From Cellulosimicrobium protaetiae (lineage in GTDB: Bacteria > Actinomycetota > Actinomycetes > Actinomycetales > Cellulomonadaceae), in NCBI RefSeq assembly GCF_009708005.2, contig NZ_CP052757.1, forward strand, positions 1-64,000: a stretch of DNA of 64,000 nt, read 5' to 3'. Positions within the stretch are counted from its first letter, which is position 1. Each line of letters starts with the position of its first letter. This document shows positions 49,875 to 58,812 of the stretch, piece by piece. The notes under the pieces were generated by a model. The model made no database searches and was not told where the DNA came from. It was given only the letters and a program-made list of their open reading frames with translations. The position numbers were made by a program, and so were the translations under genes.

Positions 49875-52594
49875 CGACGGACCTCCAGGGTGCTGCCGGC
49901 GATCACGACGGGGCCGGCGGGGACGGTGGCGAGACCCGCGGCGCGGGCCTCCTCCAGGGTGGCGCGCTCGTCCGCCGTCGCGGGCCGGATCTGGCCGCGC
50001 TCGGTGACGTACGCGAGGTCGGGGTCGGGCTCGGCGGGCGCGTTGACGAAGGAGCCGAACCGGCGCAGCTTCTCCGGGTCCTCCAGGACCGCGCGCCACT
50101 CGTCCTCGTAGTCGCCGACGTGGCGCGACATCGCGGCGTCGAGGTCGGCTCCGATGCCGAGCGAGTCCTCGACGATCACCTCGCGGATCGCGTCGAGGCC
50201 ACCCTCGTAGTCCTCGACCCACGCGGCCGTGCGCTGCAGGCGGTCGGCCGTGCGGACGTAGTACATGAGGAAGCGGTCGATCGTGCGGATCAGCGCCTCG
50301 TCGTCCAGGTCCTCGGCGAGGAGCTGCGCGTGGCGGGGCGTGAACCCGCCGTTGCCGCCGACGTACACGTTCCAGCCCTTGTCCGTCGCGATGACCCCGA
50401 CGTCCTTGCCGCGTGCCTCCGCGCACTCGCGCGCGCACCCGGAGACGCCGAGCTTGAGCTTGTGCGGGGAACGCAGCCCGCGGTACCGCAGCTCGAGCTC
50501 GACGGCCATGCCCACCGAGTCCTGCACCCCGAACCGGCACCACGTCGACCCGACGCACGACTTCACCGTGCGCAGCGACTTGCCGTACGCGTGCCCGGAC
50601 TCGAACCCGTGCTCCACGAGCCGGCGCCAGATGTGCGGGAGCTGCTCGATGCGCGCGCCGAACATGTCGATGCGCTGGCCGCCCGTGATCTTCGTGTACA
50701 GCCCGAAGTCCTTGGCGACCTGCCCGATGACGAGGAGTCCGTCGGGCGTGATCTCGCCCCCGGGGATGCGCGGGACGACGGAGTACGTGCCGTCCTTCTG
50801 CATGTTGGCCATGACGTGGTCGTTGGTGTCCTGGAGCGTCGCCTGCTCGCCGTCGAGGATGTGGCCGTTGCCGAGGGAGGCGAGGATCGACGCGACGGTG
50901 GGCTTGCAGATGTCGCAGCCGCGGCCGGCGTCGCGCACCAGCACGGCGCCCTGGGTGTCGGTGACCGGTTCAGGAACACGCCCGAACCGCCCGATGATCT
51001 CGCTGAACGTATGCAGCTCCGCGACCCGCACCGCGTCGAACAGCTGCGCGCGCGAGAGGTCGAAGTGCTCGCACAGCGCGTTCGAGACCTCGACGCCCGC
51101 CCGGGTGAGCTCCGTCGTCGTGATCTTCTTGACGAGCGGCACGCACGACCCGCAGCTCGTCCCCGCCCGGGTGCACGCCTTGACGCCCGCGAGGTCGGTG
51201 CACCCGTGCTCGGTGACCGCGCCGCGGATCGTGCCCGCGCTGACGTTGTTGCACGAGCACACGGTGGCGTCGTCGGGCAGCTCGAGGCTCGGCGCCCCGC
51301 CGCCGGACCCCTCGGGGAGCAGGAACAGTCCCGGGTCCCCGGGGAGCTCCGCCCCCAGCATCGGCCGCAGCGACGCGTATGGCGTGGCGTCCCCGACGAA
51401 CACGCCGCCCAGGAGCGTGCGCGCGTCGTCGGACAGGACGAGCTTCTTGTAGACGCCCGCGACCGGGTCGGCCCAGACGAGCTCCATCGCGCCCTCGGTG
51501 CGGCCGAACGCGTCGCCGAAGCTCGCGACGTCGACGCCCTGGAGCTTGAGCTTGGTCGCCGTGTCGGCGCCCGGGAACGTCGCCTCGCCGCCGAGCAGGC
51601 GGTCCGCGACGACCTCCGCCATCGCGTACCCCGGTGCGACGAGGCCGATGCAACGGCCCTCGATGCACGCGACCTCGCCGACGGCCCACACGTGCTCGTC
51701 CTCGGTGCGGCACGCGAGGTCGACGACAGCACCCCCGCGCTCCCCGATCGCGAGCCCCGCCGACCGCGCGAGCTCGTCGCGCGGACGCACGCCCGTCGCG
51801 ACGACCACGACGTCGACGTCGAGCCGGCCGCCGTCGGCGAAGTCGAGCCGCCCCACGTGCCCGGTCTTGCGGGAGACCTTCATCTCCTTGGTCCCGGTGT
51901 TGCACCGGACCGCGATGCCCATGCCGTTGATGAGGCGCTTGAGGGCTTCGCCGCCGCCCAGGTCGATCTGCGCGTCCATCATGTGCGTGCCGAACTGGAT
52001 GACCGTGGCCTGCGCACCGAGCGCCTTGAGCGCGCCCGCGGCCTCGAGGCCCAGCAGGCCGCCGCCGATCACCGCGCCGCGCACCGGGCGCTCCCAGCCA
52101 CCCTCGGTCGTGGCGTGGCGCCGCTTCTCCTCGACCCAGCCGCGCAGGGCCGCGACGTCGTCGATCGTGCGGTAGACGAACACGCCCGGGAGGTCGTTGC
52201 CGGGGATGGGCGGCATCGCGGCGTTCGAGCCGGTCGCGAGGACGAGCTCGTCGTAGGCGTGCACGCGCCCGAGGCGGTCGGTGACGGTCTGCGTGTCGCG
52301 GTCGATCGACGTCACCGCGCAGTCGCGGTGCAGCGTGACCAGCGGGTCGTCCCACAGGGCCGGGTCGCCGAGCGTGAGCTCCTCGGCGTCGCGCGCCGAG
52401 AAGTAGCTCGTGAGGGCGACGCGGTCGTACGGCTTGCGGGGCTCCTCGGCGAACACCGAGACGCGCCACGCGCCGTCGGCGTCGCGTGCGCGCAGCGCCT
52501 CGACGAGCCGCTGCGCGACCATGCCGCCGCCGACGACGACGAGGTGGCGGGGCGCGCCGGGGGCGGGGGCAGGATCGGTCTGAGGTCCGGTCAC
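49871..52594 (-). CDS. nirB: Assimilatory nitrite reductase large subunit
   Basis: A 907-residue enzyme. GTG 52594 is chosen because CAGGAG lies 6 nt in front; a GTG 12 codons earlier lacks this. Domains in order: FAD/NAD(P)H part (VVVGGGMVAQRLVEALRARD; AVIGGGLLGLEAAGALKALG), BFD-type [2Fe-2S] part (VCSCNNVSAGTIRGAV, then GTSCGSCVPLVKK), and the siroheme/[4Fe-4S] sulfite-nitrite reductase part. The last holds SCVGSTWCRFG and SGCARECAEARGKDVGVI, which give the four cluster Cys. It reduces nitrite to ammonium with six electrons from NADH. A regulatory region with its own inverted repeat lies upstream, so it starts a second transcription unit. Confidence 0.93.
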   Translation of the reverse strand: MTGPQTDPAPAPGAPRHLVVVGGGMVAQRLVEALRARDADGAWRVSVFAEEPRKPYDRVALTSYFSARDAEELTLGDPALWDDPLVTLHRDCAVTSIDRDTQTVTDRLGRVHAYDELVLATGSNAAMPPIPGNDLPGVFVYRTIDDVAALRGWVEEKRRHATTEGGWERPVRGAVIGGGLLGLEAAGALKALGAQATVIQFGTHMMDAQIDLGGGEALKRLINGMGIAVRCNTGTKEMKVSRKTGHVGRLDFADGGRLDVDVVVVATGVRPRDELARSAGLAIGERGGAVVDLACRTEDEHVWAVGEVACIEGRCIGLVAPGYAMAEVVADRLLGGEATFPGADTATKLKLQGVDVASFGDAFGRTEGAMELVWADPVAGVYKKLVLSDDARTLLGGVFVGDATPYASLRPMLGAELPGDPGLFLLPEGSGGGAPSLELPDDATVCSCNNVSAGTIRGAVTEHGCTDLAGVKACTRAGTSCGSCVPLVKKITTTELTRAGVEVSNALCEHFDLSRAQLFDAVRVAELHTFSEIIGRFGRVPEPVTDTQGAVLVRDAGRGCDICKPTVASILASLGNGHILDGEQATLQDTNDHVMANMQKDGTYSVVPRIPGGEITPDGLLVIGQVAKDFGLYTKITGGQRIDMFGARIEQLPHIWRRLVEHGFESGHAYGKSLRTVKSCVGSTWCRFGVQDSVGMAVELELRYRGLRSPHKLKLGVSGCARECAEARGKDVGVIATDKGWNVYVGGNGGFTPRHAQLLAEDLDDEALIRTIDRFLMYYVRTADRLQRTAAWVEDYEGGLDAIREVIVEDSLGIGADLDAAMSRHVGDYEDEWRAVLEDPEKLRRFGSFVNAPAEPDPDLAYVTERGQIRPATADERATLEEARAAGLATVPAGPVVIAGSTLEVRR

Positions 52595-52685
52595 GGCGGG
52601 CTCCTGGGGGCGTCGGGGCGGATCGGTCACCGTCCGCGGGGTCCGACGAGAGCGAGGAGAGTCCCCGGGAAGGTGCTGACGACGC

Positions 52686-52735
52686 TACGGACGGGCGATT
52701 TCGCGGCCGTGCCCCGTCGGTTGCCCGTCCGTAAC
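52686..52735. promoter_or_regulatory. Candidate GlnR/NnaR control site upstream of nirB
   Basis: A perfect 11-bp inverted repeat, TACGGACGGGC (52686-52696) and its complement (52723-52733), lies about 100 bp before the nirB start. On the minus strand, GTTAC (52731-52735), then 6 nt, GCAAC, 6 nt, GGCAC resembles the spaced half sites of a GlnR box (GTnAC-n6-GaAAC). Known actinobacterial nitrite reductase genes are controlled by GlnR and NnaR. Which protein uses this site is inference. Confidence 0.45.
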
Positions 52736-52764
52736 GGTGTTCTCACCCGGACGCGCACCGCCGT

Positions 52765-52853
52765 GTGAGGTCGGGGTAGCCGTGCGAGATCGGCGGGTCG
52801 TGCCGAGATCGGCGGTCGGGAGTGCCGATCTCGGCATGACCTGCCGACCTCAC
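52765..52853. terminator. Nested hairpin terminator after the nitrate reductase electron-transfer gene
   Basis: The inner stem is TGCCGAGATCGGC (52801-52813) with its complement at 52824-52836 and a 10-nt loop. The outer stem is GTGAGGTCGG (52765-52774) with its complement at 52844-52853, which overlaps the stop codon of the 52850 gene. It separates the narK-nas transcription unit from nirB. Confidence 0.7.
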
Positions 52854-54679
52854 GCGCTGAGGCCGACGCGCGCCGAGGCCGCCTCGCCCTGCGGCTGCTC
52901 CGGGTCGGCCTTCGCGAGCCAGTCGACCAGCCCGCACACGACGTCCTTGCACCCGCCGCAGCCCGTCGTCGCGCGCGTGGCCCGCGCGACGTCGTCGACG
53001 CTGCGGGCGCCGTCGTGCCAGCACCCGACGACGTCGCCCTTCGTCACGCCGTTGCACGTGCACACCGTCGTGCGGTCGGGCATGTGCGTCGGGGACGACG
53101 CCGGCGCGGGAGCCTGCGCGACGGGCCGGAGCAGCAGATGGGCCGGGTCGGCCGGCACGGGGACCCGGCGCGTGTAGGTGGCCGTGAGGTCGGCTCCCAC
53201 GTCCGGCGCGCCGACGCACGTCGCCCCCACGAGCAGCCCGTCCGCGACGACCACCTCGACGTGCCGGCCCGACGCGGGGTCGCTCAGCGTCACGGAGCGG
53301 TGGGCGGGGTCCGGCGCGCGGCGATCGCCGCACACGCCCATCGTCACGATCTCGAGCCCCGCGGCCTTGACGCGCACGACGTCGGTCCCGGTCGTCGAAC
53401 CCCCGCCGGAACCGAGGTTCGCGGCTCCGCGAGGACGCTCGTGCCCCGCGGGACCAGGCTCCGCGGAGCCGGTGCCGGAGCCCGACGACGCCTGGCCCGG
53501 CACGGTGGTCGCCCCGAGCGGGCGCGCGACGACGTTCATGGCGAGGCGCAGCGCCATGCTCGGCCGGTCGGCGTCGACCAGGCGGACCCGGGGGCGGCCC
53601 GGCGCCGCCCCCAGCGCGGCGCCCGACCTCCCCGCGCCACCCGGCTCTGCCGCCTCGGCGACCCGTCCCGCGACGCATTCCGCGAGCCGACGCGACTGGT
53701 CCCACCCCTGCGCGATCAGCCCCGTGCCACCCTCGGGCGGCTGGGCGCAGTCGCCGATCGCGAAGACGCGCGGGTCGTCCGGGCTGGCCAGGTCGTGCCC
53801 GACGACGACCCCCCGGTCGACCGCGAGGCCCGCCGCACGCGCGAGCCCGGCCTCGGGCACGGTGCCGCACGCGAGCACGAGCAGGTCGGCCTCGAGGTCG
53901 ACGAGCCGCGTCGCATCGTCCCCGGCTCCCGCTGGGCCGCCGCCCGGGCGGGCCGACGGCCCGGCAGGAGCCCCGCCGTCGGGCACCCGGAGCGTCACGC
54001 CGCGCACGGAGCCGTCCGCCACGACGACGCGCTCGGTGCTCGCGCGGGTCCAGGTCCGCACTCCGAGGCCGGCGAGGCTGCGCGCGACGACACCGCCCGC
54101 GGCGCGGTCGAGCTGGCGGTCCATGACGCTCCCACCCCCGTGCACGAGGCTCACCGCGACGCCGCGGCGCGCGAGCCCGCACGCGACCTCGAGCCCGAGG
54201 ACACCTGCCCCGACGACGACGGCGTGGCGGGCGTTGAGCGACGCCGCGACGATCTCGCGCGCGTCGTCGAGCGTGCGCAGCGCGTGCGCGCCCCGCGGGA
54301 GCCCGCCGGGCAGGTCCGTCAGGCCCGGCAGGTCGGGGACCCGCGCGGCCGCCCCGGTCGCGAGCACGACGACGTCGTACGGGTACACGCCCTCGCCCGT
54401 GACGACGCGGCGCGCGGCGCGGTCGATCGCGATGGCCTCGGTGCCACGCCGGACGGTGACACGCGCGTCGTCGGCGCCGGGCAGCCCGATCGCCGCGACG
54501 TCGACCTTTCCCGCGACGACCTCGCTGAGCAGCACGCGGTTGTACGGCTCGTACTCCTCGGCCCCCAGCACGGTGACCTCGACGGCGGCCGTCCCCGGGG
54601 AAGTACCGCACCGCGCCACGAGGTCGCTCGCGAACCGCGACCCGACCATGCCGTTGCCGACCACGACGACGCGCGTCAT
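52850..54679 (-). CDS. nasB: FAD/NAD(P)-dependent oxidoreductase with BFD-type [2Fe-2S] domain (nitrate reductase electron-transfer subunit)
   Basis: A 609-residue flavoprotein resembling the front half of NirB. FAD motif: VVVVGNGMVGSRFASDLV; NAD motif: AVVVGAGVLGLEVACGLARRG; second FAD motif: VFAIGDCAQPPEGG. The C-terminal BFD-like part has CTCNGVTKGDVVGCWHDGA and TGCGGCKDVVCGLVDWL, giving the [2Fe-2S] ligands. It should pass electrons from NAD(P)H to the nitrate reductase encoded just upstream; ATGA overlap couples the two genes. Two Gly/Pro/Ala-rich disordered inserts (about residues 240-270 and 380-440) lengthen it. The name nasB is by role and context. Confidence 0.8.
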   Translation of the reverse strand: MTRVVVVGNGMVGSRFASDLVARCGTSPGTAAVEVTVLGAEEYEPYNRVLLSEVVAGKVDVAAIGLPGADDARVTVRRGTEAIAIDRAARRVVTGEGVYPYDVVVLATGAAARVPDLPGLTDLPGGLPRGAHALRTLDDAREIVAASLNARHAVVVGAGVLGLEVACGLARRGVAVSLVHGGGSVMDRQLDRAAGGVVARSLAGLGVRTWTRASTERVVVADGSVRGVTLRVPDGGAPAGPSARPGGGPAGAGDDATRLVDLEADLLVLACGTVPEAGLARAAGLAVDRGVVVGHDLASPDDPRVFAIGDCAQPPEGGTGLIAQGWDQSRRLAECVAGRVAEAAEPGGAGRSGAALGAAPGRPRVRLVDADRPSMALRLAMNVVARPLGATTVPGQASSGSGTGSAEPGPAGHERPRGAANLGSGGGSTTGTDVVRVKAAGLEIVTMGVCGDRRAPDPAHRSVTLSDPASGRHVEVVVADGLLVGATCVGAPDVGADLTATYTRRVPVPADPAHLLLRPVAQAPAPASSPTHMPDRTTVCTCNGVTKGDVVGCWHDGARSVDDVARATRATTGCGGCKDVVCGLVDWLAKADPEQPQGEAASARVGLSA

Positions 54680-57090
54680 GCGCCCACCTCCTGCGGGTCG
54701 GGTGCGCGCCGCAGGTCCACGGCGCACACCTTGAACTCGGGCATGCCCGAGATCGGGTCGGTCGCGTCGGTCGTGACGCGGTTGACGCTCCCCTCCCCGC
54801 TCCAGTGGAAGGGCATGAAGACGGTGTCCGGGCGGATCCGGTCGGTCCAGCGCGCGACGGCCTCGATCTCGCCGCGACGCGTCGTGAGGCGGGCACGGTC
54901 GCCGTCACCGACCCCGAGCCGCACGCCGAGGAGCGGGTGCAGCTCGACGAACGGCTCCGGGACGAGGCGGTCGAGCTCGGGAACACGGCGCGTCTGGGCG
55001 CCCGACTGGTAGTGCTGGAGCACGCGACCGGTGACGAGGTAGAGCGGGGCGTCGGGGCGTACGTCGTCGCTCGGCCCGACGTGGTCCACCGCGACCATCC
55101 GCGCGCGTCCGTCCGGGGTCGCGAACCGGTCGAGGAACGTCCGCGGTGTCCCGGGGTGCTCCGCCGCGGGGACCGGCCAGTACAGCCCTGGGCCGCCGTC
55201 GCGCTCGTCCGCATCCAGGCGCGCGTGGCTGAGCCCCGAGTAGTCGGCGACGCCGCCCGCGGAGGCGCGCGCGAGCTCGTCGAACACGACGGCGGGGTCG
55301 GTCGGGAAGGACACGTCCGAACCCAGGCGGCGCGCGAGCTCGGCGAGGATCCACAGCTCCGAGCGCGCCTCGCCGGGCGCGTCGACGGCGCGACGGCGGC
55401 GGATCACGCGCCCCTCGAGCGACGTCATGGTGCCCTCCTCCTCGGCCCACTGCGTCACGGGCAGCACGACGTCGGCGAGCAGCGCCGTCTCGGACGGCAC
55501 GAGATCGCACACCACGAGCAGGTCGAGGGCGCGCAGGTTCGCGGCGACCCGATCCGCGTCCGGGGCACTCACGACGACGTTCGACCCGTGCACGAGGAGC
55601 GCGCGCGGACGCACCTCGGCCGGTTCTCGGTCCTGGGCCGGGGTGCCCAAGGACTGCAGCAGCTTCACCGCGGGCATGCCCGGGCCGGGGATCGTCGCCG
55701 GGTCCACGCCCCACACCGCCGCGACGTGAGCGCGCGCGGCCGGGTCGTCGATCTTGCGGTAGCCCGGGAGCTGGTCGGCCTTCTGCCCGTGCTCGCGCCC
55801 GCCCTGCCCGTTGCCCTGGCCCGTGATCGCGCCGTACCCGGAGCCCACGCGGCCCGGCAGCCCGAGCGCGAGCGCGAGGTTGATCGCGGCCGTCACCGTC
55901 GCGGTGCCCTGCGACGACTGCTCGACGCCGCGCCCCGTGAGCACGTAGGCACCCGCGCCGCCGTGGGCGGGCGACGCCGCGGCGAGGAGACGCGCGACGT
56001 ACCGCAGCCGCTCGGCCGGGACCCCGCACACCGTCTCCGCCCGCTCGGGCCACCACGCCGTGACGGAGCGCCGGACGTCGTCGAACCCGGCTGTCCGCGC
56101 CGCGACGTACTCCTCGTCGACGAGCCCTTCCGTGACCACGACGTGCAGCAGCGCGAGCAGCACCACGAGGTCGGTGCCGGGCACGGGTTGCAGGTGCACG
56201 CCCTGGTCGCCCACCGGCCCCGCGCCCGGAGGTGGGACGGGGAGCCCGGGCGAGCGGCCGTCGTCGGGCGCGCCCACCGGCCCGACGACGTCCCCGGGCT
56301 CCCCCGTGAGCGCCGCCGTCGCGCTGCGGCGCGGGTCCACGACGACGAGCCCGCCCCGCGAGCGCACGCCCGCGAGGTGCTGGACCGACGGCGGCATCGT
56401 CTCGGCGAGGTTCGAGCCGAGCAGGAGCACGGCGTCCGCACCGCCGAGGTCGGCGAGGGGGAACGGGAGCCCGCGGTCCGCGCCGAACGCCCGGTTCGCG
56501 CCCGCGGCCGCGGACGCCATGCAGAAGCGCCCGTTGTAGTCGATGTTCGCGGTCCGCAGCACGGTGCGCGCGAACTTGCCGAGCGCGTAGGCCTTCTCGT
56601 TCGTCAGGCCCCCGCCCCCGAAGATCGCGACCGCGTCCCGGCCGTGCTCGGCCTGGACGCGCTCGATCCCTCCGACGACGACGTCCAGCGCCTCGTCCCA
56701 CGACGCCGACCGCAGCTCGCCGTCGGCGCCGCGCAGCAGCGGGGTCGTGATCCGGTCGGTCGCGCGGAGCACCGTCGCGCTCGTCCAGCCCTTCTGGCAC
56801 AGGCCGCCGCGGTTGGTCGGGAAGTCGCGCGGGGCGACCGTCAGCGGGAGGGACGACGCGCGGTCGCCGCGGTCCGGCCGCGGACGGACCTGCGCCGCGC
56901 CGTCCGGCGACGCGGGTGCGGCGCCGGGCTGGACGCCGTCAGCCGGGGACAGCCGCATGCCGCACTGCAACGCGCAGTACGGGCAGTGGGTGTCCGCGGC
57001 TCGCGGGGCTCCGGCGCGCGAGGCGACGGCCGGTGCCGCGCCGGGGGCCTCAGAAGTCCCCGGCGCGGCGGTCGTGGGAGCGGACGGCAC
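54676..57090 (-). CDS. nasA: Assimilatory nitrate reductase catalytic subunit (molybdopterin oxidoreductase)
   Basis: An 804-residue cytoplasmic Mo-bis-MGD enzyme. GTG 57090 is chosen because GGAGG lies 6 nt upstream. The N-terminal [4Fe-4S] motif is THCPYCALQCGM and, after an additional Asp/Pro-rich loop, GGLCQKGW. Molybdopterin-site phrases are IFGGGGLTNEKAYALGKFARTVLRTANIDYNGRFCMASA, LLGSNLAETMPP and GYGAITGQGNGQGGREHGQKADQLPGYR. The C-terminal dinucleotide-binding domain starts near YLVTGRVLQHYQSGAQTRRVPEL. It reduces nitrate to nitrite. No Tat signal is seen, as expected for an assimilatory enzyme. It lies 13 nt after narK. Confidence 0.9.
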   Translation of the reverse strand: MPSAPTTAAPGTSEAPGAAPAVASRAGAPRAADTHCPYCALQCGMRLSPADGVQPGAAPASPDGAAQVRPRPDRGDRASSLPLTVAPRDFPTNRGGLCQKGWTSATVLRATDRITTPLLRGADGELRSASWDEALDVVVGGIERVQAEHGRDAVAIFGGGGLTNEKAYALGKFARTVLRTANIDYNGRFCMASAAAGANRAFGADRGLPFPLADLGGADAVLLLGSNLAETMPPSVQHLAGVRSRGGLVVVDPRRSATAALTGEPGDVVGPVGAPDDGRSPGLPVPPPGAGPVGDQGVHLQPVPGTDLVVLLALLHVVVTEGLVDEEYVAARTAGFDDVRRSVTAWWPERAETVCGVPAERLRYVARLLAAASPAHGGAGAYVLTGRGVEQSSQGTATVTAAINLALALGLPGRVGSGYGAITGQGNGQGGREHGQKADQLPGYRKIDDPAARAHVAAVWGVDPATIPGPGMPAVKLLQSLGTPAQDREPAEVRPRALLVHGSNVVVSAPDADRVAANLRALDLLVVCDLVPSETALLADVVLPVTQWAEEEGTMTSLEGRVIRRRRAVDAPGEARSELWILAELARRLGSDVSFPTDPAVVFDELARASAGGVADYSGLSHARLDADERDGGPGLYWPVPAAEHPGTPRTFLDRFATPDGRARMVAVDHVGPSDDVRPDAPLYLVTGRVLQHYQSGAQTRRVPELDRLVPEPFVELHPLLGVRLGVGDGDRARLTTRRGEIEAVARWTDRIRPDTVFMPFHWSGEGSVNRVTTDATDPISGMPEFKVCAVDLRRAPDPQEVGA

Positions 57091-57103
57091 GCGTGGCCTC
57101 CGC

Positions 57104-58612
57104 TCAGATCCCGGCCGACGCGAGCGCCGACCCCTTGCGCAGGTACACGGCCCAGGCGACGACCGCCATGACCGCGTACATCCCGATGAACGTCCACAGC
57201 GCCGGGACGAGCGAGCCCGCGAGGCTCGTCGAGGCCGCGAAGCCGCGCGGGATGAGGAACCCGCCGAAGGCGCCGATCGCGCCGGCGATCCCGATGCACC
57301 CCGCCGCGGCCTTGCGGGCACGGGCACGGGCCTCGTCCAGCGCGGTGGCGTCGACAGCGGTCGAGCCGTCGAGCGCACCGCCCGGGACGGCGCTCGCCTG
57401 GAAGACGGCGGGGATCATGCGGTAGGTCGAGCCGTTGCCGATCCCCGTCGCGACGAACAGGACGAGGAATGACGCGAAGAAGAGCCCGAAGCTGTGCGAC
57501 TGGAGCGCCTGGATCGCGCCGAACGCCCCGAGCGCCATCACCCCGTACGACGCGATGGTGACGCGCGTGCCGCCCACCCGGTCCGCGATGACGCCGCCGA
57601 GGGGTCGCGTGACCGAGCCGACGAGCGCACCGAGGAACGCGATCGACAGCGTCACCTCGGGGAACTGGCCCTTGAGCAGCATCGGGAACGCCCCGGCGTA
57701 GCCGATGAACGACCCGAACGTCCCGATGTAGAGGAACGAGATGATCCACGTGTGCTTGTTCCGGGTCGCGGCGGCGAACGACTTCGGGTCGGCCTTGGCG
57801 GTGGACAGGTTGTCCATGAAGCGCCACGCGAGGAACGCCGCGAGCAGGATGAACGGGATCATCATGAGGCCCGCGCGCTCGAGCGCGACGCCCGCACCGG
57901 CGACGATGACGAGCGGCACCGCGAGCTGGACGACCGCCGTCCCCAGGTTGCCGCCCGCGGCGTTGAGGCCCAGCGCCTTGCCCTTCTCCCTCTCCGGGTA
58001 GAAGAACGAGATGTTCGCCATCGACGACGCGAAGTTCCCGCCGCCGAACCCGGCGAGCGCTGCGACCGCGAGCATCACGCCGAAAGGCGTCCCCGGGTCC
58101 TGCACCGCGACCGCGAGCGCCGTCGTCGGGAGCAGGAGCAGGAGCGCGGAGACCACGGTCCAGTTGCGGCCGCCGAACAGCGGCACCGCGAACGTGTACG
58201 GGATGCGCAGCGTCGCGCCGACGAGGCTCGGCACGGCGATGAGCCAGAACTGCTGGTCGACCGTGAACGCGAACCCGGCCGCGGGGAGCTGCGGTACGAC
58301 GATCGACCACAGGGCCCAGACCGCGAAGCCGAGGAACTCCGCGAACACCGAGATCCACAGGTTGCGCGTCGCGACCCTCCGGCCGCCGTCGCGCCAGAAC
58401 GTCGGGTCCTCCGGGTCCCAGCGGTCGATCCAGCGGCCCGAACGACGGGCCGGGGCGGCCGTCGTGCGGTCGGCCGTCGTGGCCGTCGTCGGCCCGACGG
58501 CGGTCGTGGCCTCGGACGCGGACGTCCCGACGGTCGCGGTGGTCGCGGCGCCGGAGGGGTGCTCTGCGGACTGCTCACCCTCGTGAGTGGTGGGGCTCGT
58601 GGGCGCGGACAT
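57104..58612 (-). CDS. narK: Nitrate/nitrite MFS transporter
   Basis: A 502-residue transporter with about 12 helices. After a Thr/Ala-rich N-terminal tail and WDPEDPTFWRDGGRRVATRNLWISVFAEFLGFAVW, the nitrate-signature stretch FGGGNFASSMANISFFYPEREKGKALGLNAAGGNLGTAVVQL is clear. A second signature is IAGAIGAFGGFLIPRGFA. These are the nitrate-binding motifs of NarK/NasA/NrtP transporters. It brings nitrate in for the reductases that follow. ATG 58612 follows AAGGAG. It is the first gene of the narK-nasA-nasB unit. Confidence 0.92.
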   Translation of the reverse strand: MSAPTSPTTHEGEQSAEHPSGAATTATVGTSASEATTAVGPTTATTADRTTAAPARRSGRWIDRWDPEDPTFWRDGGRRVATRNLWISVFAEFLGFAVWALWSIVVPQLPAAGFAFTVDQQFWLIAVPSLVGATLRIPYTFAVPLFGGRNWTVVSALLLLLPTTALAVAVQDPGTPFGVMLAVAALAGFGGGNFASSMANISFFYPEREKGKALGLNAAGGNLGTAVVQLAVPLVIVAGAGVALERAGLMMIPFILLAAFLAWRFMDNLSTAKADPKSFAAATRNKHTWIISFLYIGTFGSFIGYAGAFPMLLKGQFPEVTLSIAFLGALVGSVTRPLGGVIADRVGGTRVTIASYGVMALGAFGAIQALQSHSFGLFFASFLVLFVATGIGNGSTYRMIPAVFQASAVPGGALDGSTAVDATALDEARARARKAAAGCIGIAGAIGAFGGFLIPRGFAASTSLAGSLVPALWTFIGMYAVMAVVAWAVYLRKGSALASAGI

Positions 58613-58715
58613 GGCGGCTCCTTCAGCAGGTCCCGGTCAGTACCCAGGACGCTAGGAACGCCGTGTTTCCCCGGCGCGCGACCACCGTTAAGCCCGTGTG
58701 AGGTCTTCCGCACAC

Positions 58716-58745
58716 CACCGGCCCGCCCCTTGTGAGAGGCCGGTG
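58716..58745. terminator. Hairpin between bkd operon and narK
   Basis: CACCGGCC (58716-58723) and GGCCGGTG (58738-58745) form an 8-bp perfect stem with a 14-nt loop, about 70 bp downstream of the bkdC stop on the minus strand. It is probably the terminator of the bkd operon. Confidence 0.5.
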
Positions 58746-58800
58746 CGCGGTCCCGCGAAGGCGAACCCTGATCGCGCGAGGTAGAACCCTGGTCGGCTGG
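58742..58800 (+). repeat. Short third copy of the 21-bp repeat
   Basis: Two full units start with GAACC at 58763 and 58784, exactly 21 bp apart. A degenerate half unit (GGTCCCGCGAAGG) comes before them. The sequence agrees with the arrays at 45241 and 45790 (GAACCCTGGTC, CGCGAGGTA). It lies between the bkd operon end and the narK promoter region, again in an intergenic space. Confidence 0.7.
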
Positions 58801-58812
58801 AAGAAGCGGGGG

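Noticed and set aside
58613-58700. A GlnR box in front of narK
   Set aside because: A GAAAC half site is present, but the matching GTnAC at the required spacing is not.
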